Source: Apostichopus japonicus (Eukaryota; Echinodermata; Holothuroidea; Aspidochirotida; Stichopodidae). Taken from it: 60,000 nucleotides of DNA. The notes beneath the pieces were generated by a model. The model was not told the origin of the DNA. It was given only the letters and a program-made list of their open reading frames with translations, and searched no databases. Of the stretch, positions 34,976 through 47,280 are shown one piece after another. The stretch is taken from the NCBI RefSeq assembly GCF_037975245.1, contig NC_092580.1, positions 32,200,001 through 32,260,000 of the forward strand, read 5' to 3'. Numbering within the stretch: position 1 is the first letter of the stretch; each line of letters opens with the position of its first letter. Position numbers and translations under genes: made by a program.

Positions 34976-36989
34976 CTAGTGTCAGGGGAACAAGAGAGAA
35001 ATATGCACAGTCATCCTTGGTTTTTTTCCTCTTTTGAATCATTTTATTACCTTTATTAATCATCAATATTTTCACAGAGATTAAGTAAACTATGAACTTC
35101 AAGTTACAAATAAAATTACGTCACATACAGTTTTTGTAAACTTGAAAGAATGTCTCGAGAGCAGTTTAGAAAAAGTAACAAAATGTACAAGATAAATTAG
35201 AGGACAGGCCAGGACAAACCATCACAATGTGACATATGCCTCTGATATGAACCTACTTAAGTTTGCTGTCCGGAGAACCGGGATGGGTGTGACAATTATT
35301 GTTGTGACCAAATTTGATTTCCGGTTTGGTCTTTGCTCCTTCAATTGGTTTATAGCGCCCTCGTTTTTAGTGAGTGTAACTTAGATTGACTTCAGCCATC
35401 TTGTTCGGGCTGTTGCTGTTTTCAGATGGTGTTTCAACAGCTTGCTTATGCAATTTAAAGGTTTAGGTGGGTTAATAGTTTCCTTCGTTTATTTTATTGT
35501 CTATTGACAGCTTTCTTGGGGTATGGGTTTTTCTGTGAGGTTGCTAGGTTTCTTTTTGGTACATGTGACTTTGCTCTTTCTTCATGGAGATAGTAACGAC
35601 AGTGTATTCCTATACTTTATATATTGAGTGCATTTATGTCTTGTTGTATTCAAAGTGTAACGTTGGGACTTATTTATCATTGTTTCCTTATTACTTGGTT
35701 GCAGTGCAGTTTTTATGTTTTTGTAAGATGTGTCAAGGTTTTTGTTAGAGATTGACATTGTGTATGTTACAGTGTGTTTATTCATAATTGTATTTTGTTT
35801 TTCCAGTTTACGGTTGTGAACTACAGCTCAGGTTCTTACGTTTTCGGTTCTTACGTGGAGGTGGGGAAATTGTTTCGGTGAGATGATATTTTGCAATCGT
35901 TTGTTGCAGGGGTATATGTACTTTTATTGGGCTTGGGTTTATTTTAATATTCTGGTTTAGTTAAGCTTCCCTGGGCAAGCCTGGGTGAATGTGTTTTTCA
36001 GTACTGTGGTATTCAGTGGGGAAATTGGAGGTTTATCAAGTTTGTAGTTTAGACTTGGCTAGGGTTTATATCAAAGGTGATCTATTTCACTATGCATATT
36101 TTTCAGGGATATTGTTACGTGGTTATATTATGTTAGGTCTATGCAGTTTTTTGGGAGTTTGGAAGTCCTATAGAGTTAAAGGGGTAGTAAGTTTGGAAGT
36201 CCTCTAGAGTTAAAGGGGTAGTTTATTGAGAGATTAGTAGCAATTTATTTTTTATGTTTTTTGCTTCTTTTTTACTCTCTTCAGTTAATCGCTACGCTGT
36301 TAAAGTTGGCGCATTACACTACAACAGATCTCCAAATAATGCCTCCGAGTTTTCTTTTAATTGAGCTAAGGACCAACAATTATACCGTTGCCTGCGCTGT
36401 AAATATACCCCTGAACCAGTCACCTAACAGAGTTATAAGCTGGTGGTCCATTATCACATGGATAGGGTTTTCATATGAGCTTCTATAGGCTTCCTAACTT
36501 TTTGGGGGTTCACTAAACTATAAACGCTCCCCAAACTGCTCAGGTTTTAAAAATAGTTTTGACTTAAGAGAAGCTCAGGTAACTGTTTAATCCTGTCTTA
36601 CTGATAACGTTGCAAGGTTTTCATGGTAACACATTCTGGATAAACCGTTCCATTCTGACAGGATTGTGTGACAAACACCAATTTAGCAATTTGTTGATGT
36701 TCAAATCATTATCCACTGCAATTTTTCAAATCTTTTTAACTCCAGGTAACCATGTTAAAGTGCTAAATGAGCATTCACATTTTACCACAAGGTGAGAATT
36801 TCTCAAATCAAATCTGATAACAGGAAATTGAAGATATTGAAAAACCATGCATGACAATGACTTGCTAGAGATAGAAACATCTATATTATACAAAAGACAT
36901 TTCTTATTTTTCTTCACTGCCTATCCCATCCCCACTCACACAACCCCCCCCCCCCACCAACCCCACCTGCTTATTACCTCAAAACTTAC
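34976..36989 (-). other. HAL intron 10 contents
   Basis: T/G-rich sequence on the plus strand from about 35280 to 36480, unlike the A-rich introns around it, suggesting an unidentified insertion. A 34-bp unit (GTTTGGAAGTCCT and AGTTAAAGGGGTAGT) is repeated twice at 36157-36224. No motif-bearing frame. Confidence 0.4.
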
Positions 36990-37085
36990 CACTTTCAAAG
37001 GCAGTAGTAGTTCCCTTCAACACCTCGATAGTGAGGGCAGCAATCACGTCTGCTTGTTTGGCAATATTGCCAGCTCTTTCAACAG
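36990..37085 (-). CDS. HAL: HAL exon 10, residues 315-346
   Basis: AVERAGNIAKQADVIAALTI, then EVLKGTTTAFES. Acceptor CTTGCAG; donor AGTG before GTAAGT. Matches the vertebrate block AVERASAIARQADIVAALTL. Confidence 0.95.
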
Positions 37086-37807
37086 CTGCAAGTAGAGATA
37101 CATGCCCTTTAAACTGAATCAATATATTTACAAATTCATTAAAAATGAATGAATATTTAATATGCAGATCATGTTTAAAGGAAATCAGCACTGCCTCCAG
37201 ATATGTTAGGAAAAACCAAAACTGCTCACTTTATTTTGCCCACAAGTTGAGTTGAGTATAAACATCCATTTCACTGACATCAACAAATACTTATCTCAAG
37301 AACTTTTGCCTTAAACAAAAGAAGATAATTCAGAGATGAATTTAATAGTATTATTGCAACCAGATCCACTTCCACATGTCGTTTGAAAGATGCTTTCACA
37401 TGAAGTTTACATGTTATCTGACAAACTGAGCTTGAAGCAAGCATTGGTAATGTCAAAGATACACATTGATAAATTGTTTTACTATTGTTTTCAAGGTGAA
37501 CCCCAGCTGATAAGTAAGTTACTTATTTGTAAGTTACTTAATTCTTAAATTTTGATGGGCAGTCTATGACAATTATTTATCACAATTTATACTTATTTAG
37601 ACAATTACGATCTATTTTAGTTATACAAAACCCAAAGATATCAAAGATGTACCAGGAACTGTGGCAAACTTTGCCATGCTGGAGGTTTACTAACATGAAA
37701 CAGATCAATAACCTGGTGCCTCTTTATCAAAAAAGCTCACATCATAAATTTGCCAATTAATTAGGCACTGTTTATAGCCAATTATCAGTATATCATGTTT
37801 TAATTAC

Positions 37808-37859
37808 CTTCTGCTCCAAGTGCCGTTATTAGCTGAGTACCATTGATGAGGGCAAGTCC
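37808..37859 (-). CDS. HAL: HAL exon 9, residues 298-314
   Basis: GLALINGTQLITALGAE, matching GLALINGTQMITSLGCE. Acceptor after a long T run; donor AAG before GTAATT; phase 1 exit. Confidence 0.95.
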
Positions 37860-38009
37860 CTGAAAAAAAAATTATTTAAAAAAAAAAAAATGGAATAAAT
37901 AACAAATTTGAAAGGTTCCATTAACATTACAATTAAGAATAAGTCACATGACAAAATCTCCTACATTAAATTAGTAGGCGATAAAAAGACATTCATTACA
38001 GAGACACAA

Positions 38010-39568
38010 CCCTTACCGAAATGCCAGATCTGGCTTTATATCTGGTTTAATCTGGCCAGATCAAGTTTTATCTGGCCATATAAAGCCAGATATAACTGGA
38101 TATAGAGTCAATCCAGATATGCAGATAAAGTTTTCTCTGTCAATATAAAGTCAGGTATAACTAGATAAACATCATGTATATCCAGTTATACCTGACTTTA
38201 TATTGACAGATAAAACTTTAAGATTGTATGCTCTTACATAGTGTATTTTCATAGAGATTTACATTGCACTAAATTGTGGTACTGCACTATGCATATATAT
38301 TTCAATAGTAAATCACTTACAGTGCACACTAAGTCAAAGGGGGGTGGGGAATAACTATCTCTATCTGGGTTGCTAGGCAACCACAGGGTCTTAGCTTGAA
38401 ACAGGATGACTCAGAGGTTGATTAAGTGTGAAGGCCACTTTTGAACAATGGACATATGTGTTTTGATACTCTAGGAGTGAGATAGGAAAGGGAGCTATGT
38501 GTACACTAGTGTCCACATGGTATGAGTAAAGAGCAGAAGGAAGTTTAACAGAAAGGATTGGTACATTAAGAAAAGGTGATGGAGATTCGTAAATAATAAC
38601 CTATTGATGTCAGGACATTGGCAAAGGTTTCTATAGTAAACTGAACAGTCAGAAGTAAGGAAGATTTATTTGGAACGGATGGCAACAAGGAATATATTTT
38701 GGGACTGAACTTCGATACTGAATGGAACATATATCGCCCACCTGGAACTTATTTATTAAAGCAAATATATTAAATAAAAGAATAGCACAACGCAATTTAG
38801 TATCAACATCTACAGGACCACAGAAGAATAAAGAACTCAACCTTCAATTATTATTTTTAAGTGTACTAGTGGTACCGCGCGATGCCAGTTTATTTAAGTA
38901 AGTAATATGATTTACCTGGGCGAAAAATTTGAATGTGCATGTATTCAATATCAGTTTGCAAATGTTTTGGTAAGGTATAGTAAAAATGTGATATGTGCAT
39001 GCACATTACATATTTCCACTTTGTTCCAATCCAGTTGAGTTCTGTGTTTATATTTTTTGTGTGTCTTGCTCTCTGTATGGGTCTCCGTACCAGAACAGAG
39101 ATAACTGATCACGCTGGAAAGTTTCTCTCAATGCTAGTCCAGTTTCGGCCACTTATTTCCTATTTGATTGACATTTTAGCCATATATATATTTTTTTTTT
39201 ATATCGGCCATATAAAAGTTTATCTGGATTTTCTTTATATCAACCAGATAAAGTTTTATCTGGCCCAGATATGGAAGCCATAAACTTCAACCATATAAAA
39301 TTTTATATGGGCCATATACAAGTTTATCTGGATTATATTTATATCAACCAGATAAAGTTTTATCTGGCCCAGATATGGATGCAATAAAATTTAACCAGAT
39401 CAAATTTTATATGGGCCATATAAAAGTTTATCTGGATTTTCTTTATATCAACCAGATAAAGTTTTATCTGGCCCAGATATGGATGCAGATCTGGCCCAGA
39501 TTGAAATTCCAGATCTGGGCCAGATCTGGATTTTTATATCTGGCCCAGATCTGGGATTTCGGTAAGGG
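38010..39568. mobile_element. 1.56-kb element with inverted CCCTTACCGAAAT ends and TATCTGG palindromes
   Basis: Left end CCCTTACCGAAATGCCAGAT; right end ATCTGGGATTTCGGTAAGGG. Close to both ends many TATCTGG/CCAGATA motifs form palindromes. Near the right end a 104-bp unit repeats about three times (ggcc starts at 39206, 39310 and 39414). The middle, about 38230-39180, is ordinary AT-rich DNA with no transposase-like frame. I did not find a convincing target duplication. Confidence 0.75.
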
Positions 39569-40460
39569 AAGTGACAAACTTCACAGAACTTGATGCAGAG
39601 AGAGAGGTGGAGAGAGATGAAATCTAGTAAACTGCATGTTTGGGTCTGTGTGATATCTCACGCACATTACATGAGGTACAGGAAATAATCCTTAAATCTT
39701 GTTTTCTACAAAATGCAACATTACTTAATTGCTGCTACCAATTTTCTTTACAACAGCTGTACATAGCACAGTAAACATCAGAGAAACCCAGTAGACAATT
39801 TGGTTTCATCTGACCGACCATACAGCTACAGTAACATGAACTCAGTGTTAGTCATTGCTTCAAATTGACTGCTCACTGCTGAGAGGGTAAATCAATCTGG
39901 ATAAAACCATACAGGGGATTAAAATAATCAGTAAAAGGCACTCAAGGGATCCCTGATCCTAGTTTGTTTCAACACTTTGAATACTGACAATTGAACACAG
40001 ATGCTACCAACAATAGAATGGACAAATGGTTAAAACCAGCTGGTTGTGTTTGCTACCCTGGCTATCTTGTGGGTTATATTGACTAGTTAATTGCTTACTT
40101 GTTGTTGCATGAGCTGCTAACCAATTTGGATCAAAATTACAGAGGATTGTATTCAGTATTAAAAAGAAGTAGGCAAGTTAACCTCTTCTAAGAGGCTTAG
40201 TGCTTAAACCACATGACAAAACAACAATTTACCACAGATATTGACCGCACTTGAGAGAGTTACATATAGAAACAGTTCATCCCATCTTCTTGTGTTTGTT
40301 ACCCTGCTAGGTAGGCTAGTAGGTCTCCTTCCATGCAAATTAATCTCTTGGACAAAAACTACATTGATAGTTTGTTCAAGTGTTGTCACACAGTTTATAA
40401 AAGCTTCAAACACTGTTACTTGACAAAGTAAAAAACAAAGTCAAAACCTTCACTTCGGAC

Positions 40461-40696
40461 ATCTAAAGCTAGCAATCAATGAACAGCTGTATAGGCCGAT
40501 AGCCTAGCCTAGCTTGTCCTCATAAAATTAGGATTATCATCTACAGCTAGCAATCAATGATCATCTCTATAGGCCGATAAACCTAGCTTAATTGTCCTCA
40601 TGCAATTAGGATTATCATCTCAAGCCAACAATCAATGAACATCTCTATAAGCCAATAGCCTAGCCTAACTTGTCCTCATGAAATTAGGATTATCAT
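40461..40696. repeat. Three-unit tandem repeat, 78-bp period
   Basis: Units begin near 40471, 40549 and 40627 with (G/C)CAATCAATGA and each holds ATAGGCCGATA-like sequence and AATTAGGATTATCAT. The units differ by several changes, so the repeat is not recent. Confidence 0.8.
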
Positions 40697-41168
40697 TAGT
40701 TGCACAAAAATGTTATTGAATGCATGAAGGAGCCTCCTTAACGGGTCTAAAAAGTCCACATTTTGCCCCACTCCTAAAAGCCTTTGGCTTGTACCTTCGA
40801 CCTTGGACCTTTGACACTAGAGAAAGGGAGGCTAACAGTCTATATATCTACATAGAACAAACAGCAAGCCTTGATTTTACATTGATGTTCCCTGCCTGCA
40901 TCTATTAATCAATGAAATTCAACCAGCAACTTTCGGGGTTCAAATGCTTCATGAAAACAAATTTGGAAGCAAATAAAAATGGAGGGTTTTTAAATACTTA
41001 TGATTGAACATTTCTCCTGCTTAAGTTATTCTAGAACCAATAATACAGTCATTGACACAATCTCTTTGAAGGGTGCAAAATATTTTAAAAAAATTAGTTG
41101 CTGTTTAATGAAAAATAACAAACTATTTCTGAAAACGGCAATGTATTTTCATTTGATGTCATTCATAC

Positions 41169-41216
41169 CTCCTTTGGTAATAACTTGAGGGGTTCAAGTC
41201 CGTAGCTCTTGAGGAT
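41169..41216 (-). CDS. HAL: HAL exon 8, residues 282-297
   Basis: Sixteen codons in phase 0: ILKSYGLEPLKLLPKE, matching LEAHGLKPVILKPKE. Acceptor TTTTCAG; donor GAG before GTATGA. A micro-exon of 48 bases. Confidence 0.95.
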
Positions 41217-41302
41217 CTGAAAAGAACAAGAAACCAAGCATTAAACATCTATAGTGATCACAAGATGGTGTATACAGTACATGTAATAAACCAACTTATT
41301 AT

Positions 41303-41550
41303 GTGGAGTGTTGGCTCAGTGGTTATAATGCCGGTACCTTTCAATCATAAGGTCCCCAGTTCGAGTCACTCCCAGATTAATGTATGTTATCCAGTTACAA
41401 AGTTGTTGACAATAACAATTCATAATCATGGACATTAAATATGAATCTAAGAGACTGACTTCGGTCAGCTTGCGGCTTTGATAAGCCAATTAGGCTTCTT
41501 CGCGAGTTCCGGATCTAAAATACATACATACTGTACATACATACATACAA
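41303..41550 (+). repeat. tRNA-derived SINE, copy C, filling HAL intron 7
   Basis: Same family as copy D, with a slightly changed A box (TTGGCTCAGTGG) and an ATACATAC tail. Intron 7 is only 342 bp, and the SINE makes up about 250 of them, antisense to HAL. Confidence 0.85.
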
Positions 41551-41558
41551 TCACTCAC

Positions 41559-41698
41559 CACCTGTGCATCTCCCCATCCACTCTTAGGACTCCACATTTT
41601 ACCTTCTCCCATTAATCCCAAAGCCAGATGTGATAAGGGAGCAAGGTCTCCACTGGCCCCGACTGTACCCTTTGAAGGTATCCAGGGTAAGCAAGAGG
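41559..41698 (-). CDS. HAL: HAL exon 7, residues 235-281, MIO-forming Ala-Ser-Gly
   Basis: [20 protein letters not shown], then [16 protein letters not shown]. The ASG triad cyclises by itself to the MIO electrophile that attacks histidine. The exon leaves in phase 0 with GTGAGT. In intron 7 a SINE tail begins within about 10 bases of this donor. Confidence 0.98.
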
Positions 41699-42424
41699 CT
41701 GAAATATATTGAAATTAAACAATATTAATTCAACTAATTCTAATAATCCTCATATACTACACATATACTACACATATACCATGTTCTAACTGTAAGAGAT
41801 AATTTACAAACCAGATTGATAAGAGGCATTAAGCATCAAAGGCAGAGAATGGAATTACTGAAGTATAACTGACACCCTTATTGGTAACTCCAAATGGGCT
41901 AAAACAAATCATTATATGTAACAACTCTTTCATTCTTTGGAGGTCCCAAGCCACTTTACCTCCCAACCTTAAGAAACTCAGATCCCTCCTCCATATCTCA
42001 GTAAATCTTATATGCTCACCAAACTTTCCCACCAATATTCAGTTTTGATACAACCATCACAGGCAAGGTTTATTCAGGGAGGTGCCATCATTGAGATGAC
42101 AGTTACCTCATACCTGTATATATCTATCACATTGCAGTGTAATATCTTAAACAGCAATAGAAAAGTAAATCATTGTCTGTTTCAAATAACTCAGAGAGAG
42201 GACAAGGGTTAGGGGGAGAGCCTAGGCCACTCTATGACCCCTTCTCTTATGACTTTGTATAGATAAGTGAAGGCTCGGAAGTATGGTTTTATCTCTAAAA
42301 AGAAAAGTGATACAAAAATCTATGAAAGGGTAACAACTGGCTGCAGAAAGTGATTGCAGTCAATCCTAGCAATACATACAGAGAGGAAGAATTGTCTCTC
42401 CTCCTTGGAGAGAGGATTATTTAC

Positions 42425-42588
42425 CATTAAATGCAGCGACCACCTTCTGCAGTGTCCCTGGAGAAATGCCACTGTAGCCCTTGGAAAGGATATTGACTCT
42501 CAGAGCGAGCAGTTTTCGTGTATGTTCCTGGCTGAGAGGTTCCCCTACTCCAGCGGAATGTGACCTGATCAGATTCTCCTGAAGTTGC
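42425..42588 (-). CDS. HAL: HAL exon 6, residues 180-234
   Basis: KLQENLIRSHSAGVGEPL leads into LLALRVNILSKGYSGISPGT. The RSHSAGVG motif carries the conserved active-site His. Acceptor ACGTAG; donor AATG before GTAAAT; phase 1 exit. Confidence 0.95.
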
Positions 42589-43150
42589 CTACGTATTAAA
42601 CAAAGATGATCGGGGAACTATTTTATCCAGTATACGCAAAAATCCTACACAAAAAAGGTCAACTTGCTATACAAATCCAAAGAATGTATAGCAGGAATCA
42701 TAGTATATTTATAAGAGACGAAATTTCAGTCTTCAATACTGCTATATGAAATTTGAACATTAAAATTATTCCCTGACGATGATGGTGCAGAAAATATGGT
42801 TTTGGCAATGAAATATAGTCAAATCCATTTAATTAATTTACCCTTCCTAAAACTATGCAGTACAAACAAAGAAATGTGTGCCCGAGCTTTCACAATGTGA
42901 CAGAAATCGCATAGCACCATACGAAAAGAGCATATCAGCGGGCAGTGGTACCGATGGAATCTCACAGCTCTTCTCTGTCACACAAGCAGTGATTTTTTTT
43001 ATGCCTAGTCAAGAGCCATCAAGCTGCAGTTTGATAATTAAAATTGCCAGAGAGTATACAGTGTGTTTAGGAGTAAGAATTAAACCAGACGCAGCAGTTT
43101 GATCGAAAACACGATCTTCAAAGAAAACAATTTACAGAGATATTACTTAC

Positions 43151-43217
43151 TTTAATTTATCAGGTGAAATCACCACTTTAGCAAAGTTTCCAAAACCGGT
43201 GGAAATACCATAGACAA
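43151..43217 (-). CDS. HAL: HAL exon 5, residues 158-179 (YGISTGFG loop)
   Basis: VVYGISTGFGNFAKVVISPD, then KL. The Tyr of YGISTGFG is the conserved active-site Tyr of the inner loop. Acceptor CGCAACAG after CCTCC; donor AAA before GTAAGT; enters with two bases and leaves in phase 2. Confidence 0.95.
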
Positions 43218-43267
43218 CTGTTGCGGAGGAAATAATGCACAAAAGCTGGTTATATGTTGGTTGAACA

Positions 43268-43662
43268 CAGTGGCGGAGCGTCCATACAGCCGGGGGGGGG
43301 GGCGAATGCCCCCCGACGGACTCAAATGGACTGCTGGCGCCCTTTTCTGCTTTTTACCGCTTTTTACTTATTCACAATTATTGACTTTTTTATTGATCAG
43401 CTCTCATCTACCTATTGACATTTGTCACATTTTGTTGGTGAAATTTTCTGACAAAATGCTCTAACGGCTATTTATTCTTCGTTTATCTGCAAATTAGCAA
43501 GGCCCAGAAAGGGTCATTTCCTGCAATCTCGGGAGTATCTTTACTCAAAAAATGTCTGTACGCTCCGCGCCAACCTGTGGCGCTCCGCCTAGATAGTGTC
43601 GAAAGCGCCCCTACAGACCATTATCGCCCCCCCCGACCAAATTGCCCCTAGCTCCACCACTG
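43268..43662 (-). mobile_element. hAT-like MITE, copy 3, in HAL intron 4
   Basis: Inverted relative to copies 1 and 2. Ends CAGTGGCGGAGC and CTCCACCACTG. It is flanked by GTTGAACA on both sides (43260-43267 and 43663-43670), a perfect 8-bp duplication. It lies only about 50 bases from the exon 5 acceptor. Confidence 0.9.
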
Positions 43663-44074
43663 GTTGAACAATTGTAATTTAAACATTCGGGATATGCAAA
43701 GGAGGCCCGGAGAAATTATCAACACTCTGGTTCACACTACTGCTGCTGCCCAACCTCACAGCACTTTAAACTTCAAAAGTAACATTTCTAATGTATCTGC
43801 ATATTTAGTATCGGGTCAGTCTAAAACCCTACATAGTGCAGAATGCCTCGAAAGAACCCTTAGCTCCTCAAAAGTAATCAAATTTCCTTCTGTGCATCTA
43901 ACCCACAAAATAAGACAAGAGACTGGGCATGGAATGTGAGAAAGAGCTAGGTCGAGGAATGGATTAACTTTGATATAAAATGCAGTGATACAATCATTTG
44001 TCTTGTAGAAAAAGAGTTTTTACATATTTTAACCACAACTAAGTATCAAGAGAGGCATAAAGAATTAGCGTTAC

Positions 44075-44147
44075 CTTTCTGTTCTTTCAGTATTTTATCC
44101 ACCATTTCTCTTGCCTTGGCTACTTTCATCCAAGCTTTCGCTGTTAC
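44075..44147 (-). CDS. HAL: HAL exon 4, residues 134-157
   Basis: VTAKAWMKVAKAREMVDKIL, then KEQK, matching the helical region LTPTAEKRVQKSREVIDSIIKEK. Acceptor TTGCAG; donor AAG before GTAACG; leaves in phase 1. Confidence 0.95.
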
Positions 44148-44228
44148 CTGCAATATAACATTAACAGTCAGTGGAACTACAAAAACAAAACAACAAAATG
44201 CTCCGGGACTGACTCATACCACAACATA

Positions 44229-44495
44229 GTGGAGTGGAGTGTTAGCTCAGTGGAGTGTTAGCTCAGTGGTTAACACCGGTGCCTTTCAATCATAAGGTCC
44301 CCGGTTCGAGTCACTCCCAGATTAATGTATGTCGTCCAGTTACAGAGTTGTTGACAATTAACAATTCATAATCATGGACGTTAAATATGAATGTGAGAGA
44401 CTGACTTTGGTCAGCTTGCGGCTTTGATAAGCCAATTAGGCTTCTTCGCGAGTTCCTGCTTGCAGGAGGATCTAATATACATACATACATACATA
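44229..44495 (+). repeat. tRNA-derived SINE, copy D, in HAL intron 3
   Basis: A full-length copy with the head GGAGTGTTAGCTCAGT written twice in a row at its start, A box TTAGCTCAGTGG, GGTTCGAGTC of the B box, and an (ATAC)n tail. It lies opposite to the HAL direction. Confidence 0.85.
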
Positions 44496-45345
44496 GCAGC
44501 AGAGATATTAAAATCACAAGTTAACAATTTATTCAACGAAAACAGGAAATCTTGTACAACAGTAAACCTAGAATGTTTAATGAGTTTAATGATACATATG
44601 TAGGGAGACAAGGGATCCAATGATAAGCTAATTGAATATGATGGATGGAAGTTTTATGAAGGTGAGGTGGTACAAAATGTAACGAAAAACCAATAACATA
44701 TGAACACACAGCCAGACTCAAAATTCGTTTAAGACCCTCGAATGACAATATTCCTTGCCTATCCTCATTTTATCAACTGATACTACCGATTGTATGTTGA
44801 AAAGGTAAAGCATGTAACACTTTAAGTTTTTAAGGTGAGGGGGCCCAATATTTTTCTAAGAGGGGAAATACTGCTTGAACCTACTTTATAAAATGACAAA
44901 AGCATTCATGACAAGTCTTTTGGGGGCCCGACACAAATATTTGAGGACGGGGGTGGGGGATGGGGAGATCCAGAAAACTTTGACACCTAGTAAAGGTAGA
45001 AACGTTTAAAATGTATCACACTCAATTTGTCAAATCAATAGTCATATTATGAAAGAAAAGTAAATCTCTGAAAGGAATTTATATGTCATATTGATGTCAA
45101 AATGATGTCACAGAGCAACCATTGTGATCAATCAGAGTAATGACCTATTTTTCAATCTTTAATAGACCATATCTAGAGTTTTAAAAGAGAATATGACACA
45201 AAATTGTCTACTCTCTAATTTGGGAACATAGGATGACTATTCCACTCTTTCAAATCACCTGAAAATCCCTTTAGAAAATTCAAACATGGTATATAATAAT
45301 TCTAAAATATTCAATCTAAAAATTCTTTCAAATGTTTCTGTTTAC

Positions 45346-45420
45346 CTCAATTTTGTATCTTCCTGTTCCTAGTTTTGTCAGCTCATCAGCTGTGAGGCTC
45401 TCCCCATCTAAATACACAAC
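45346..45420 (-). CDS. HAL: HAL exon 3, residues 109-133
   Basis: Exactly 25 codons in phase 0: VVYLDGESLTADELTKLG, then TGRYKIE. It matches the conserved IELDGDRLTTEDLVNLGKGRYK region. Acceptor GATTTTAG; donor GAG before GTAAAC. Confidence 0.95.
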
Positions 45421-46593
45421 CTAAAATCAAATTTTATGAAAAGATGATGAAAGATACCACAATATTCATGAAGCAAAACAAAAACATAATTAATAAATAA
45501 TTATATCATAAGTAATTAATATATAGCAAAAGTTATAAAATATGGTCATTAACTTTGACATTAAGTGTAGTGAAACGCACCGTATCTGGTTTACAGAAAG
45601 ATTTTCCTTTTGTTAGTTTTAATTTTACCTCAGCCTTCCCCTCCCTCCCTCCCCTCTCATGAAACACAGCTATAAGCTGTTTCTTATACAATTGTTTACT
45701 GTACTAAACTTCTTGAAAAGATAATTTCATTTGACTTACACATTCCTATTTGGAGTTTAGCTCAATATTCTTTCAAAGCTGTGAAATGGGACTACAGGTG
45801 CAAACCAGGCACAATAATCATAAAAATTATTCAGAAGTGAATATACCCAGCTAAGAAAATGGTATATCAATATGGTAGAAAATTAGGTTACCTACCTCTG
45901 ATAAAGAAAGTTGTCTGGCAACAGTTTTCTTGGTTAAGGATTTAAAATTGATATACTTATTTGGTGGTGAAAGTTTTTTTTTTTACTAAAATAGTATTTT
46001 TCTTTGTGGTCCTACATGTCCCACTACAAGAACTATTAAATCATTGACATGAATATAAAGACTCTGAAAGATAATTAGGCCATGTTTCCCCTTCTCTCCT
46101 CCTAGTCAGTTTCAGATTCTGTAAGTGTGAACTACATACTGTATGCTATTAGACTGATGCATCTATAGAAACAATTCTAAACCTGCAGGAAAATTCTGTA
46201 ACCATTACACCCCATCAGGTTACTGGCATGATTTCTGCATGGCAAAAGTACTTTTAGCTCAGATTTTTACAGCCACAAAGAGGGCACTAAGTATTGTACT
46301 GTATTTACAAATGTTTTGTAAAATATTTGTACCATATAATATATATAATGCATGCTTATGTGTGCATGTGAACCTGTGTTTAACTGCTACTGTACATGTG
46401 AACTGCTACTGCAGAGACAGAAACAGCTGCTGTATTGAAATTATATCCCATAATGATCAGACAATGGTTAAACAGTAGCCGGAGATGTCAGGAACACCCA
46501 TGTATAGTCCTTACTACCTGCATGTAATAGATAAAACAGCTGTGAACTTATAATGCTATTTTGAGTTAGATCAATTCAAGTCAACCATAGCCA

Positions 46594-47280
46594 GGGGTGG
46601 CAATTTGTTTCAAATATTGGGGGGGACATTGCTTGGGTGCAGGCGAATTACTATCTAAGCGGAGCGCCACCATTGGTTGACGCGCAGCGTACAAGAAAAT
46701 TTCTGGTTTTGATAGCCCCCAGATCACCGGAAATGGCACTTCTCGGGCTTGAAAATGATCAACCAGATGTACACTTTTGTCTGAGAACCAAGCATATCCC
46801 AATAGTTTTTTTTTTTCATTCATAACCTTTTTCAAGATTGTCACCAGTCACACATCATGTTCGACCTCATCGCATCTCCTGTGGATCATTGCTTTTGTAG
46901 GTAATTCTACGTAACGCCCCACAATACCCGTCAGCCCCACTTTTCAAGGTTTTAAGCCCATATTTTGTTCAGAATTTGAATAATAAATTCACTTCAAAAC
47001 ATACCCATAATGTTGCACAAAATTTCATCTATGGACAATCAATATAGAAAAAACCCCTTCAACCCCTAACAGACCGGTCAAAATTGCACGAGTAGAGGGA
47101 ATTATGATGAAGAATGTTGGAATTTTCAAAAATTCAGACACAGTTAATTTATTGGTGTACAAATATTAAAACCTCTTATAACGGCTACTATAAAACTTCG
47201 ATATCATAAACAAATACCACAAAAATATGCTCGAGGGGGGGAGGCGGTCTTTACCCTTCGCCTCCTTGGCTACGCGCCTG
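46594..47280 (+). mobile_element. MITE-like element related to the left part of 10586-12702
   Basis: It starts near GCCAGGGGTGGC and ends TTGGCTACGCGCCTG, an inverted CAGGCGCGTAGCC end. Long matches run through GCGGAGCGCCACCAT, CACAATACCCGTCAGCCCCA and AACCCCTAACAGACCGGT. About 650 bp align by eye to 10600-11220 with moderate divergence. The left end is worn. Confidence 0.65.

Larger units (their letters stand above)
37860..41168 (-). other. HAL intron 8 contents
   Basis: It holds a 1559-bp inverted-repeat element (38010-39568) and a three-unit 78-bp tandem repeat (about 40461-40696). The rest is AT-rich without coding signal. Confidence 0.5.

Noticed and set aside
35989-36207. Plus-strand open frame in a T/G-rich stretch
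   Set aside because: Composition explains it; there is no recognised motif and it lies in a HAL intron.
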